Assembly (NCBI RefSeq): GCF_014695585.1
Contig: NZ_JACJON010000061.1
Span: 1 to 64,000, forward strand
DNA: 64,000 bases
Reading direction: 5' to 3'
Source: Microcoleus sp. FACHB-831
Lineage (GTDB): Bacteria; Cyanobacteriota; Cyanobacteriia; Cyanobacteriales; FACHB-T130
Under the pieces are notes generated by a model. The model was not told the origin of the DNA. It saw only the letters and a list, made by a program, of their open reading frames with translations, and did not search any database. The translations under genes and the position numbers were made by a program. Within the stretch, counting starts at the first letter, position 1. Each line of letters starts with the position of its first letter. Below, piece by piece: positions 45,301-53,374 of the stretch.

Positions 45301-46328
45301 ATTGCTTTGTTAGTCCACGCCACCCAAACACTTTGCCCGTTGCGACAAATATTTTCATTTTCATTTCGCTTGTACTGCTCTGGGTGATGAATAATATCTT
45401 GTATCGTGGCGTATAAATCCCGCCCGGAAGTATCTTTCTGTGGAACAATTGTTCCCACAGCATTTTGCCCTAATATCTCCGCTTCCTTGTAACCGAAAAA
45501 ACTTTCTGCGAATTCGTTGAAAAATGTAATTTTGCCCCTCTTATCCAATCGCAAAATAATGCTATTTGCGCTTTGGACGAGTTCCCGATACTTAACTTTT
45601 TCCTCTAGTAATGCTTGCTCTGTGTGCTTGGCTTTATCAATTTCTTGGCATAATTGCTCGTTAGCTTGCCTTAACTCAGATGTGCGTTCCTCAACTCGGA
45701 TTTCTAGCTCGTCTTTAGCTTTCTTCAGCGCTGCTTCTGTCTGTCTAAGAGCAATAATGCCGCCAATATTAGCTGCCATCGTAGTTAAAACGGCTTCTTC
45801 ATCTTTGGACCATCGGCGCTCAGAATGGCAATCATCAAACCCGACAAAACCCCAAAGTTTTCCGCTAACGGGAATGGGAACAATTAATATCGATAAAATA
45901 CCCTGTGGTTCTAATAGTTTCCTTTCAATATCTGATAGCTCTCGCGTTAAACCACTGCTGGTTTTTCCGTGAGTAAGAGCGTCTTCCCATCTGCTGATGT
46001 CAAAAGCATCTCTTGTAAGGTTCTGCAAGTTAGGATTATTTATTTCAGTGCTGACACTAGAATGTGCCCATTCAAACCGCTGGCTTACTGAAGTTTCCCC
46101 TGTTTGCGGATGAGGATGAATCTCCAAAATATATACTCGATCCACACCACTTACTCGCCCTAGCGTTGCTAAGGCGAGATTGATTCCTGTGGCATAATCA
46201 CCGCTCGTCAGCAGTTGGTTAGTTGCAAGGGCGACACCTTGCACGAGGCTTTGTTCAGACCGTTCTGCTTCAGGCAACTCAAATTCTACAGGGCGCGGAA
46301 TTTGAATTTGGCTTCTAGTTTGCTCCAC
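42321..46328 (-). CDS. Multi-PAS histidine kinase
   Basis: The product has 1335 residues. A GAF domain (about 35-195) comes first, then a coiled linker and five PAS or PAC modules (about 235-865), a second GAF (about 890-1060), and the kinase core. H1108 in THDLRTPVMGW is the phosphorylated His. FENLLSNALNHNPP, IEDNGVGMSQ and STGIGLGLYLC form the ATP-binding part. No membrane segment is present, so it is a soluble sensor with several ligand or redox inputs. PAS units 4 and 5 are closely similar (KFFKAFHSSPDTITISTLED and KFRCAFRSSPDPMTITTLEE), indicating duplication. GTG 46328 follows an AAAAGG site. Confidence 0.9.
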   Translation of the reverse strand: MEQTRSQIQIPRPVEFELPEAERSEQSLVQGVALATNQLLTSGDYATGINLALATLGRVSGVDRVYILEIHPHPQTGETSVSQRFEWAHSSVSTEINNPNLQNLTRDAFDISRWEDALTHGKTSSGLTRELSDIERKLLEPQGILSILIVPIPVSGKLWGFVGFDDCHSERRWSKDEEAVLTTMAANIGGIIALRQTEAALKKAKDELEIRVEERTSELRQANEQLCQEIDKAKHTEQALLEEKVKYRELVQSANSIILRLDKRGKITFFNEFAESFFGYKEAEILGQNAVGTIVPQKDTSGRDLYATIQDIIHHPEQYKRNENENICRNGQSVWVAWTNKAILDENGELSEILCIGNDITERVKVEARYRAIVEDQTELISRFLPDGTITFVNEAHCRYFGKQRQELIGKSFFALLCAEDREKVARSLAILNLENPVQTIEHQVVIQGEIRWQQWTNRAIFDDSGNFVEFQSVGRDITHLKQVEAALQQANEALELRVEERTAALREANAQLKIEIAERDRAQKALQESEERLRTVVANAPITLWALDAAGIFTFSEGELLEALRLKPGEVVGSSVFKVFSDSPQILENSRRALNGEEFTSRVEINGSAFESWYRPLKNHNPEVTGVIGAAFDITEQLQAEEALRESEEKFFKAFHSSPDTITISTLEDGRYIEVNDNFVRASGYERHEAIGRTAFDLNIWVNVEERNKLKHLLQKQGFVRNLEFEFRSKSGDVLVGSLSAEIIELNGVKCLLAINHDITERKAREVALRESEEKFRCAFRSSPDPMTITTLEESRYIDVNDSFVWSTGYQREEAIGNTSVNLGIWVNLEDRIRFRNLLDREGVVRNQEYQFYHKSGEVRVALLSAEVIKFDGSKCVLAVSHDITSRKLFEEQLLAAAQRDRFLAEIAERIRRSLNLDEVLNTTVKEIREFLQCDRVYISKINTHSCGEVLAESVNSFWPSILGWKVEDGSHLSIVKTLFEEDRVRVVDDTSEVEVPPTVAEHYRQHQIKATLAVPIMLGEDLFGVLVANQCSSPRQWKQMEIELLEQLATQVAIAIHQAQLYEQEQALTATLDRTVKERTAQLEQAVAELQELNQVKDIFLHAVTHDLRTPVMGWLMVLKNLLNSEVGTRQDLSPSVIANPPSSIPVDRRILERMVQSSDRQLSMINSLLDVHAAEIKGVVLQQEPLQLSQLVNGIVEDFEPLLAKNQATLTNLVPENLPLINADPLQLRRVFENLLSNALNHNPPGLHLILTAKVQEKMMYCTIEDNGVGMSQEASDRLFELYVRGSHARRSTGIGLGLYLCRQITEAHGGKIGVISSIGAGATFWFTLPLA

Positions 46329-46488
46329 CTTTTACCCTCGATTTCAGCGGTCAACTCGATTTTAGATTGTAGATTCTAGATTTGCGATCGCTGTTGTTTT
46401 TCCTTAATCCCCCCCAAGATGGGAATCTAAGATTGCTGGGGGGATTGATCGACGAGCAAAGTTTGATATACTAAGAATCTGAAAATAA

Positions 46489-46560
<72 letters not shown>

Positions 46561-46561
46561 C

Positions 46562-47590
46562 TTAATCGAGTAAACCTACTAAATCTCCCTCACCGGGAAT
46601 TACCTCACCGATAGCATAAGCAGCGATCGCTTGTGATTCAAAATAGGTAATGGTTTCCTCTGCCTGCTCTGGTGGTACGAGTAGGACAAACCCAATGCCC
46701 ATATTGAAGGTGTTGAACATGGAATCGCGGCTAACGCTACCTTGTTCGGCTAACCATTGAAAAATTGGTGGAATATCCCACGCTTGGGAATTAATCTGGA
46801 TAGATTTACCTGGCGGAAGACACCGAGGCAGATTTTCTGGCAACCCGCCACCCGTGATGTGCGCCATACTGTGGATGGTAATCCCAGCCTTGCGTGCTGC
46901 TAGAACGGGTTTTACATAGAGGCGAGTCGGAGTTAACAAGACTTCCCCTAAACTTTTACCCTCACTAAAATCAACCTTGTCGTGTAAGTTAAAGCCGCGA
47001 TCGCTGACAATTTTCCTTACCAGGCTGAAGCCGTTGCTATGAATACCCCCGCTGGCTAAGGCGATCGCTACGTCCCCTACGTTTACCTGGGAACCATCTA
47101 AGATCTGGCTTTTTTCTACAATTCCAACGCAAAAACCTGCCAAGTCATACTCCCCAACTTGGTAAAAACCTGGCATTTCTGCTGTTTCTCCACCCAACAG
47201 CGCACACCCCGACTCGCGACATCCCCGCGCCACCCCATCAACAACCTGAGTTAGCTGCTCTTGGTTCAGCTTGCCGCTGGCTAGGTAGTCCAAGAAAAAT
47301 AAGGGTTCTGCTCCGCACGTTAAAACATCGTTTACGCACATCGCCACCAAGTCGATACCTACTGTGTTGTGGCAATTCATATCAAAAGCCAGCTTTAGCT
47401 TCGTGCCTACACCATCCGTCCCTGAGACTAAAACAGGTTCGTTGTAGCCTGTGGGCAACTGAAACCAACCGCTAAAGCCGCCAAGTCCACCCAATACCTC
47501 TGGCCGATGCGTGCTTTGCACCAGACTACGGATTTTGTGTACAAAAGCCCGACCTGCCTCTACATCTACACCTGCTTCTCGATAATCCAT
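46562..47590 (-). CDS. purM: Phosphoribosylformylglycinamidine cyclo-ligase
   Basis: PurM (AIR synthetase) makes aminoimidazole ribonucleotide from formylglycinamidine ribonucleotide with ATP in purine synthesis. The 342-residue product has [54 protein letters not shown] and [17 protein letters not shown]-like VGIVEKSQI and [15 protein letters not shown] complete it. ATG 47590 is chosen. The gene stands alone. Confidence 0.96.
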   Translation of the reverse strand: MDYREAGVDVEAGRAFVHKIRSLVQSTHRPEVLGGLGGFSGWFQLPTGYNEPVLVSGTDGVGTKLKLAFDMNCHNTVGIDLVAMCVNDVLTCGAEPLFFLDYLASGKLNQEQLTQVVDGVARGCRESGCALLGGETAEMPGFYQVGEYDLAGFCVGIVEKSQILDGSQVNVGDVAIALASGGIHSNGFSLVRKIVSDRGFNLHDKVDFSEGKSLGEVLLTPTRLYVKPVLAARKAGITIHSMAHITGGGLPENLPRCLPPGKSIQINSQAWDIPPIFQWLAEQGSVSRDSMFNTFNMGIGFVLLVPPEQAEETITYFESQAIAAYAIGEVIPGEGDLVGLLD

Positions 47591-48051
47591 AACTACCAAA
47601 AGAATGAGCGCCGCTCGACAGGTGTTATTTTACGCCACTGCTATCCCAGAGTGAGCGATCGCGAAACTGCGCTATTTTATCCCTGCATTCTGATAAGAGA
47701 TCTCAACCTATTCCGATGGCTTCTTTTATCACAATTTTATAAATGGCAGACTTACGTCAATTATGTAAAGTTTTGTTAAGTTTTTTTAAAAATATGACAA
47801 TCAGCCAATCAGGCAAAAACTCAGATGCTAAGGGGGATGCACCGAAAATCAGGGGGTCAAATTTCGATGAATTTGCGCCTAAATCGTGGTAAATACCGAT
47901 CCCCAAGCTAGAAACTTCATGGTAGTCTGTTGCAGTTCCACAACCAGGGTGGAAAACGGAACGAGTACGAGTTAGCTACACAGTTGAGCTGTTTTGCCAG
48001 TCTACCTGCAATGCTCAACCTCGACTTTCAAGTAAGTTTCACACCGGACAC
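47591..48051. other. Upstream region of rlpA with a possible structured leader
   Basis: No gene is supported. The part at about 47818-47920 has three G- or C-rich blocks: AAGGGGGATGCA, CAGGGGGTCAAAT, and TACCGATCCCCAAGCTAG. Their order resembles blocks of the ydaO/yuaA (cyclic di-AMP) riboswitch, but several key bases differ. A weak association is suggested because that class controls cell-wall genes. Confidence 0.3.
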
Positions 48052-49209
48052 ATGAATTATCGATTTTGGAGTAGCCTTATTGCTGCCTTGTTAACTACTG
48101 CCTTTGGTGCCACATCACCCAGTCATGCCGAAACTGCCCAAGCCGTTAACTTTTCAAGAGTAACGCCGTCGGCTAAATCGGTTCTTAGCAAGCGAGGCGT
48201 AGGCAAGATTGTTGTGCAACAGCCTGAAGTTTTTCAGGTGGCACAAGATCGGCCCCAACAAGCAACTGAGGACAACCAGGCAATTGCTAAAATCTTGGCT
48301 CATAGCTTAGATGGGCAGCAGGCGGCAACGCTGTATGTCCGCAACATTCCAGTTTTGACGTTTCTAAGCCAGAGTATCGACCCAAGTGGGCGTATCAAGA
48401 TGGGAGAAACTGGAGATGGCGGGCGGAGCGTTTCAAGAGCGAGGCGTAATGCTGAAAAGCCTTGGAAAGGCGTCTTACAGCCAAAGGAGATGGAGCAGCT
48501 CCCTGGAGCGTTGGATAGTAATAAGCCTGAAGAAGATCCGGTACGCCGTGGAGAAGCAGTTGCGGCGCGGATCAACGAACTGAGTCGAAAAAAGGTCGAT
48601 GCTGAGACAATAAACGTTAGTTGGAAGAGCGGGCGTACCTACGCGATCGCAGTAGCAGGCGAAGAGTTAGTACAGATAGACGCTAAAACAATTTTGGCAG
48701 ATACCACCCATAACGAAGCTAGGGATGCGCTGCAAGCAACAAATAGACTCCGCCGCCTCATAGGAAACGCTCTACCGCTGAGAGCGATCGCGCGTACACC
48801 TAACGCCCGATTGGTAGATAAACCCGTAGTTAGTGCGGTAGATAGATTTATACTTCCTACACAACCAAGGTTCGTCGAAAGGGTTCGTTACCAACTTCGT
48901 GGTTTAGCATCTTGGTACGGGCCTGGATTTGATGGTAATCGCAGTGCCAGTGGTGAAATCTACCGCCAGAATCGTATGACCGCTGCCCACCGCAGTTTAC
49001 CCTTTGGCACGAAAGTGAGGGTGACAAACCTCAAAAATGGTCGCTCTGTAGTTGTGCGAATTAACGATCGCGGCCCTTTTATAAGAGGCAGGGTTATCGA
49101 TCTCTCAGTAGCCGCCGCCAAAGCTCTAGGATTTATGAAAAGTGGCGTCGCGCCTGTGCGGATCGATGTTTTAGGCAAGCAACAGGTAGTTTCTGTTGAT
49201 GAAAACTAG
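48052..49209 (+). CDS. rlpA: RlpA-like septal ring lytic transglycosylase
   Basis: The product has 385 residues. A signal peptide (MNYRFWSSLIAALLTTAFGA, cleavage near SHA) leads to a long unique middle region. A C-terminal double-psi beta-barrel follows: LRGLASWYGPGFDGNRSASG, EIYRQNRMTAAHRSLPFGTK, VRVTNLKNGRSVVVRINDRG and VIDLSVAAAKALG. RlpA proteins cleave denuded peptidoglycan at the septum. There is no SPOR domain, as is usual in cyanobacterial versions. It acts in the periplasm. Confidence 0.9.
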   Translation: MNYRFWSSLIAALLTTAFGATSPSHAETAQAVNFSRVTPSAKSVLSKRGVGKIVVQQPEVFQVAQDRPQQATEDNQAIAKILAHSLDGQQAATLYVRNIPVLTFLSQSIDPSGRIKMGETGDGGRSVSRARRNAEKPWKGVLQPKEMEQLPGALDSNKPEEDPVRRGEAVAARINELSRKKVDAETINVSWKSGRTYAIAVAGEELVQIDAKTILADTTHNEARDALQATNRLRRLIGNALPLRAIARTPNARLVDKPVVSAVDRFILPTQPRFVERVRYQLRGLASWYGPGFDGNRSASGEIYRQNRMTAAHRSLPFGTKVRVTNLKNGRSVVVRINDRGPFIRGRVIDLSVAAAKALGFMKSGVAPVRIDVLGKQQVVSVDEN

Positions 49210-49237
49210 CTGAAACCCTCAAAATTTATCAGTTACC

Positions 49238-49319
49238 AGTGTTGAGCGATGAGTTAAAAGAAAAGAGTGATGAAAGTGGTCGATCTTCCTCTTTTATTCA
49301 ATACTTAACGCTCAACACT
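49238..49319. repeat. Inverted repeat element between rlpA and panC-cmk
   Basis: AGTGTTGAGCG (49238-49248) is complementary to CGCTCAACACT (49309-49319). A weaker AAAAGAG/CTCTTTT pair lies inside. The arms flank 60 bases. It ends directly before the translation start region of panC-cmk and could be a mobile palindromic element or a long-range leader stem. Confidence 0.55.
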
Positions 49320-49335
49320 ATTGAAGGGGGGTTTT

Positions 49336-50916
49336 GTGCGTCTGTTTAAAACAACAGCAGGGATGCGCTGCTACTTGGGTTTGTATGGGCACAGCAAGAA
49401 AATCGGCTTTGTGCCTACGATGGGAGCTTTGCACGTTGGGCATCTTAGTTTAATCCAAGGTGCAAAGGCGCAGAATGATATCGTCATTGTCAGTATTTTT
49501 GTCAATCCGCTACAGTTTGGCCCAGCAGAGGATTTTGATAAATACCCGCGCACGTTTGAACAAGATTTAAAACTGTGCGAACAGAGTGGGGTTGATGCAA
49601 TTTTTGCTCCCACCGCTGAGGAATTATATGGACTGGGGACTTGGGATAAAGGGGTAGTAAATGCGAATCCCCAATTGCCCATAACTGTGAGCGTTGTTCC
49701 CCCAAAAAGCATGACAGATGTTTTGTGCGGGCGATCGCGTCCGGGGCATTTTCAAGGTGTGGCGACCGTTGTAACTAAGCTGCTTAACATTATTCAGCCT
49801 ACAAATGCCTATTTTGGCCAAAAGGATGCTCAACAGGTGGCGATCGTGCGGCGTCTGGTGGCGGATCTGAATTTGCCCACTGAGATTATGACTTGTCCGA
49901 CGGTACGCGAGACATCGGGACTGGCTTACAGTTCGCGCAACCAGTATCTCAACCCTCAACAGAAAGAGCAGGCGTCTGTTTTATATCGGGGATTGCAACA
50001 AGCTGAAAATGCATTTCGAGCGCAGAAACGCGATCGCGCTAGTCTACTTGAGGCGGTAAAGACAGAATTAGCCCTTGTGGCAGATGTACAAATCGAGTAT
50101 GTTGAGCTGGTTGACCCAACTACATTAATGACTTTGGACAAAGTTGACGAAGCAGGGTTGCTAGCGATCGCCGCCCGAGTCGGCTCTACCCGCTTGATTG
50201 ACAACATACTACTCAGAAACCGCCAGCCGATTGTGGCCATTGATGGCCCAGCCGGAGCGGGAAAATCTACTGTAACCCGTAAACTAGCACAAGCTTTGGG
50301 TTTGCTTTATTTGGATACGGGCGCCATGTATCGTGCGCTAACGTGGCTGGTTTTACAATCTCGAACGAGTGTAGATGATGAACCTGCGATCGCGGAGTTA
50401 GCAAGTTCTGCCCATATTCATCTAACTACTGATAAAGATACCCAAAATCTGACCCGCGTCTGGATTAACGGTCAAGAAGTTACCCACGAAATTCGCAGCC
50501 TAGAAGTCACTGGAAAGGTGAGTGCAATTTCCGCTCAGGCTGCTGTACGTCAGCAACTTGTAAAACAACAGCAGCTTTTAGGTAAGCAGGGGGGTATCGT
50601 CGCTGAAGGACGCGATATAGGAACCCACGTTTTCCCCGACGCCGAAGTTAAAATTTTCTTAACTGCTTCGGTACAAGAGCGAGCGCGTCGCCGAAGGGAA
50701 GACCTAAGCCGTCAAGGGCAGCCACTGGTGAGCCTAGAGCAGTTAGAGAAAGATATTAGCGATCGCGACCTTAGCGACAGCACCCGCACTATAGCGCCTC
50801 TGCGAAAAGCCGCCGACGCCATCGAGATTCAAACAGATGGTCTTAGTATTGCTGAAGTTACCGAGCGGATTGTCAACCTGTACAAACAGAAGCTGTTTTT
50901 GTCTCAACCCGATTAA
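49336..50916 (+). CDS. panC/cmk: Bifunctional pantothenate synthetase / cytidylate kinase
   Basis: The 526-residue product is a PanC-Cmk fusion. PanC (about 1-285) joins pantoate and beta-alanine with ATP and has GFVPTMGALHVGHLSLI, IVSIFVNPLQFGP, FGQKDAQQVAIVRRLVADL and SSRNQYLNPQQ. Cmk (about 292-520) phosphorylates CMP and dCMP and has VAIDGPAGAGKSTVTRKLAQ, YLDTGAMYRALTW and GGIVAEGRDIGTHVFPDAEV. This fusion is typical of cyanobacteria. GTG 49336 follows AAGGGGGG; a TTG at 49321 lies before the binding site. Confidence 0.96.
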   Translation: MRLFKTTAGMRCYLGLYGHSKKIGFVPTMGALHVGHLSLIQGAKAQNDIVIVSIFVNPLQFGPAEDFDKYPRTFEQDLKLCEQSGVDAIFAPTAEELYGLGTWDKGVVNANPQLPITVSVVPPKSMTDVLCGRSRPGHFQGVATVVTKLLNIIQPTNAYFGQKDAQQVAIVRRLVADLNLPTEIMTCPTVRETSGLAYSSRNQYLNPQQKEQASVLYRGLQQAENAFRAQKRDRASLLEAVKTELALVADVQIEYVELVDPTTLMTLDKVDEAGLLAIAARVGSTRLIDNILLRNRQPIVAIDGPAGAGKSTVTRKLAQALGLLYLDTGAMYRALTWLVLQSRTSVDDEPAIAELASSAHIHLTTDKDTQNLTRVWINGQEVTHEIRSLEVTGKVSAISAQAAVRQQLVKQQQLLGKQGGIVAEGRDIGTHVFPDAEVKIFLTASVQERARRRREDLSRQGQPLVSLEQLEKDISDRDLSDSTRTIAPLRKAADAIEIQTDGLSIAEVTERIVNLYKQKLFLSQPD

Positions 50917-50928
50917 TCGAGCCGAGAC

Positions 50929-51091
50929 AAGAGCGATCGCTCTTCAGAGAAAAAAAATTGCCTTTTTACACCGGAGACTCTTCCCCTGGGGTGGTATTTT
51001 GCAATAGCATCATGAGCTAGAGCCGTACCCGGTGAGGATTTCCTATCTGCGATTTGCGGCTATTTGGAGTTGAGGAGTTAAAAGACCTGTC
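50929..51091 (+). promoter_or_regulatory. Leader of the first deacetylase gene
   Basis: A perfect palindrome AAGAGCGATCGCTCTT lies at 50929-50944. Further on, CACCGG and CCGGTG close a segment of about 65 bases that contains CCCCTGGGG. The 51020 part includes CCGTACCCGGTGAGGA. It may be structured, but I cannot assign it to a known RNA class. Confidence 0.35.
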
Positions 51092-52087
51092 GTGGGAAGC
51101 TATAGATCGTTTTTTTGGCAGCGAAGGATACCCATCGCTCTGGTTGCAGCCGCTTGTAGTTTTCTGATTGCTCTGATGCAGCCTTGGAATCGATTAGGAG
51201 AACAGGCGACAAGCCAGTCTCCAGCCGAACAGATTCAGATACAGAACGCAACGGGGGCACCTCTTGAGGCAAAAAACCCTAGTGCATTGAAAAATGAGGC
51301 GCTGAATAAGGCGCTGTCTAGATTAGAGAAAGAGACACGCCTGAGTTTCTATGTACCCGCACGGTTTCAAGCAAAAACTGTTAAAGAGGCGAAACTGAAC
51401 AAGGGGGAAAAAGTCATTGCTCTGACTTTTGATGACGGGCCTTGGCCAAAATGGACTGAGCAGATACTAGACATCCTGAAGAAAAACAATATCAAGGCGA
51501 CTTTCTTCTGGGTAGGGCAAGTTTTACAAGAATATCCTCATATTGCCAAGAAAGTGGTAGATGATGGTCACGCGATCGCCAACCATACTTGGCATCATTG
51601 GTATCGTCGCATGGACGAAGCTACTGCTGCGAGCGAGATCGACCGCACAGCAGACCTAATCTACAAGACTACGGGAGCAAGAACTTCTATATTTCGTCCT
51701 CCCGGGGGCATGATGAACAATGGATTAGTAGCTTATGCCCAAAAGAAGAATTACGTCATTGCTATGTGGTCCTCTGACTCCATAGACTATCGCCCTTTCT
51801 CTCCAGACAGGCTGGTTCATAATATGCTAAAAAATGCCAAACCAGGCGGTATTTTGCTGATGCACGACGGTGGAGGCGATCGCTCTCGCACTGTTAAGGC
51901 TTTGCCGAGATTAATTAGCGAACTCAGAAAGCAGGGCTACAAATTTGTCACGCTGACCGAACTCTTAGAAATGCAAGACAAAGAAGAAAAATTGGTAACA
52001 GCAGCGAAACCTGCGATCGCTACCCCCGCTACTCAAGAAGCTTCGCCAAGAGGTGATGGCGATTCCAACTCGCAGGCCGGAAATTAG
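51092..52087 (+). CDS. Polysaccharide deacetylase (NodB family), copy 1
   Basis: The 331-residue product has an N-terminal membrane anchor (FFWQRRIPIALVAAACSFLI) and a NodB domain. ALTFDDGPWPKW carries the metal Asp, ANHTWHHWY the metal His pair, TSIFRPPGGMMNN and LLMHDGGGDRSRT the rest. It removes acyl groups from cell-wall or extracellular polysaccharide in the periplasm. GTG 51092 has GAGGAG at 51072-51077, rather far upstream. A second copy follows 128 bases later. Confidence 0.88.
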   Translation: MGSYRSFFWQRRIPIALVAAACSFLIALMQPWNRLGEQATSQSPAEQIQIQNATGAPLEAKNPSALKNEALNKALSRLEKETRLSFYVPARFQAKTVKEAKLNKGEKVIALTFDDGPWPKWTEQILDILKKNNIKATFFWVGQVLQEYPHIAKKVVDDGHAIANHTWHHWYRRMDEATAASEIDRTADLIYKTTGARTSIFRPPGGMMNNGLVAYAQKKNYVIAMWSSDSIDYRPFSPDRLVHNMLKNAKPGGILLMHDGGGDRSRTVKALPRLISELRKQGYKFVTLTELLEMQDKEEKLVTAAKPAIATPATQEASPRGDGDSNSQAGN

Positions 52088-52215
52088 GCTTGTTCTTGTG
52101 TTATTAGCTTATAGGTAGCGCGAGCCTGACGGGGAGCCAGAATTTGCCTTTCTGTTAATCAGCTAATAGCAGTATTTAATCTAAAATCGCAATCGAGGAG
52201 TGTAGGAGAACTTAG

Positions 52216-53259
52216 GTGGCAAAGGTTAATTGGTTTGTTTGGCGGCGAAGGATAATGCTAGGTGTGGCAGCCGCCGTTTGTAGTTTTATCGTTAGTCTGA
52301 TTTTGCCTTGGAACCGACTGGACTACCAGGCAATTTCCTACCCTGCTACCCAACAAGTCCAGACCCAGAAACAAGGTGAAGATGTTGCTTCTGTAGCCTC
52401 CTGCATTGGTAGCAATAGTGCAGATGCACAAACGCACTGTAATAACTTGAACGCAAAGCCGAATGATGCCTTTAGGAAGCTGATCCAGCGTTTGGAACAG
52501 CAAGCTAAAGAGGCGCGACTTACTTTTGGCGTACCAAAGCAGTTTCAGGGTAAGACTCTTGAGGCGGTAACACTAACCAGTCAGGAAAAAGTAATTGCCC
52601 TGACGTTTGATGACGGGCCTTACCCGGAATATACGCCGCCCATACTAGACATTTTGAAGAAAAACAACATTAAGGGGACTTTCTTCTGGATCGGACAAAA
52701 CTTGAAGGCTTTTCCCGAACTGGGTAAGCAAGTTGTAGCTGAAGGTCACGCTATTGGCAATCACACTTGGCACCACTGGTATAAGAATATGAGTGCTGCC
52801 GTAGCGGCAAGGGAAATTGAGGACACGACCGAACTGATTTATAAAACTACAGGTGTCAGGACTTCTCTATTCCGGCCACCCGGAGGCTACCTGTACAACG
52901 GAGTGGCTGACTACGCCAAAAAGAAGAATTACCTAGTTGCTATGTGGTCGGCTGATTCTAGTGACTATAGCCGCCCTGGTGTTGATAAGCTGGTGAACAA
53001 TGTGATGAGGAATGCCAAGCCTGGGGGTATGGTGCTGATGCACGACGGTGGGGGCAATCGAGTTAACACTGTTAAAGCTTTACCGATAATCATCAATAAG
53101 CTCCGACAACAGGGCTACAAGTTCGTGACGGTATCCGAATTGTTTGAACTGCAAGAGAAGGAACAGCTAGCAGCGACGGAAGCTAAGAAAGCTGCTAGCG
53201 CTACTGGTGCGATTGAAAAACCTTTGAGCGATCGACAAGACGCTAGTTCTGTGCAGTAA
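52216..53259 (+). CDS. Polysaccharide deacetylase (NodB family), copy 2
   Basis: The 347-residue product is about 60% identical by eye to copy 1 and has the same layout: membrane anchor WRRRIMLGVAAAVCSFIVSL, ALTFDDGPYPEYTPPIL, GNHTWHHWYKNM, TSLFRPPGGYLYN and VLMHDGGGNRVNT. The metal ligands Asp and two His are kept. Its linker after the anchor is longer. GTG 52216 follows AGGAGAA. The tandem pair suggests duplication with a change of timing or substrate. Confidence 0.88.
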   Translation: MAKVNWFVWRRRIMLGVAAAVCSFIVSLILPWNRLDYQAISYPATQQVQTQKQGEDVASVASCIGSNSADAQTHCNNLNAKPNDAFRKLIQRLEQQAKEARLTFGVPKQFQGKTLEAVTLTSQEKVIALTFDDGPYPEYTPPILDILKKNNIKGTFFWIGQNLKAFPELGKQVVAEGHAIGNHTWHHWYKNMSAAVAAREIEDTTELIYKTTGVRTSLFRPPGGYLYNGVADYAKKKNYLVAMWSADSSDYSRPGVDKLVNNVMRNAKPGGMVLMHDGGGNRVNTVKALPIIINKLRQQGYKFVTVSELFELQEKEQLAATEAKKAASATGAIEKPLSDRQDASSVQ

Positions 53260-53313
53260 AGTTGCTTGTATAAAATATTGCCCTCAGACTACAAGCATGG
53301 GGCTAAATAAAGG

Positions 53314-53336
53314 AAGCCCGCCTTAATGGCGGGCTT
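53314..53336. terminator. Bidirectional terminator between deacetylase and glutamate synthase
   Basis: AAGCCCGCC and GGCGGGCTT form a perfect 9-bp stem with loop TTAAT, between two convergent genes. Confidence 0.85.
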
Positions 53337-53374
53337 TATCAATTTATAGGAGCGCGGTTCGGTTGCTTCCGCGT

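Noticed and set aside
50969-51044. Guanidine-III (ykkC-III) riboswitch
   Set aside because: CCGTACCCGGT resembles it, but the ACGARG block and pseudoknot partner are missing.
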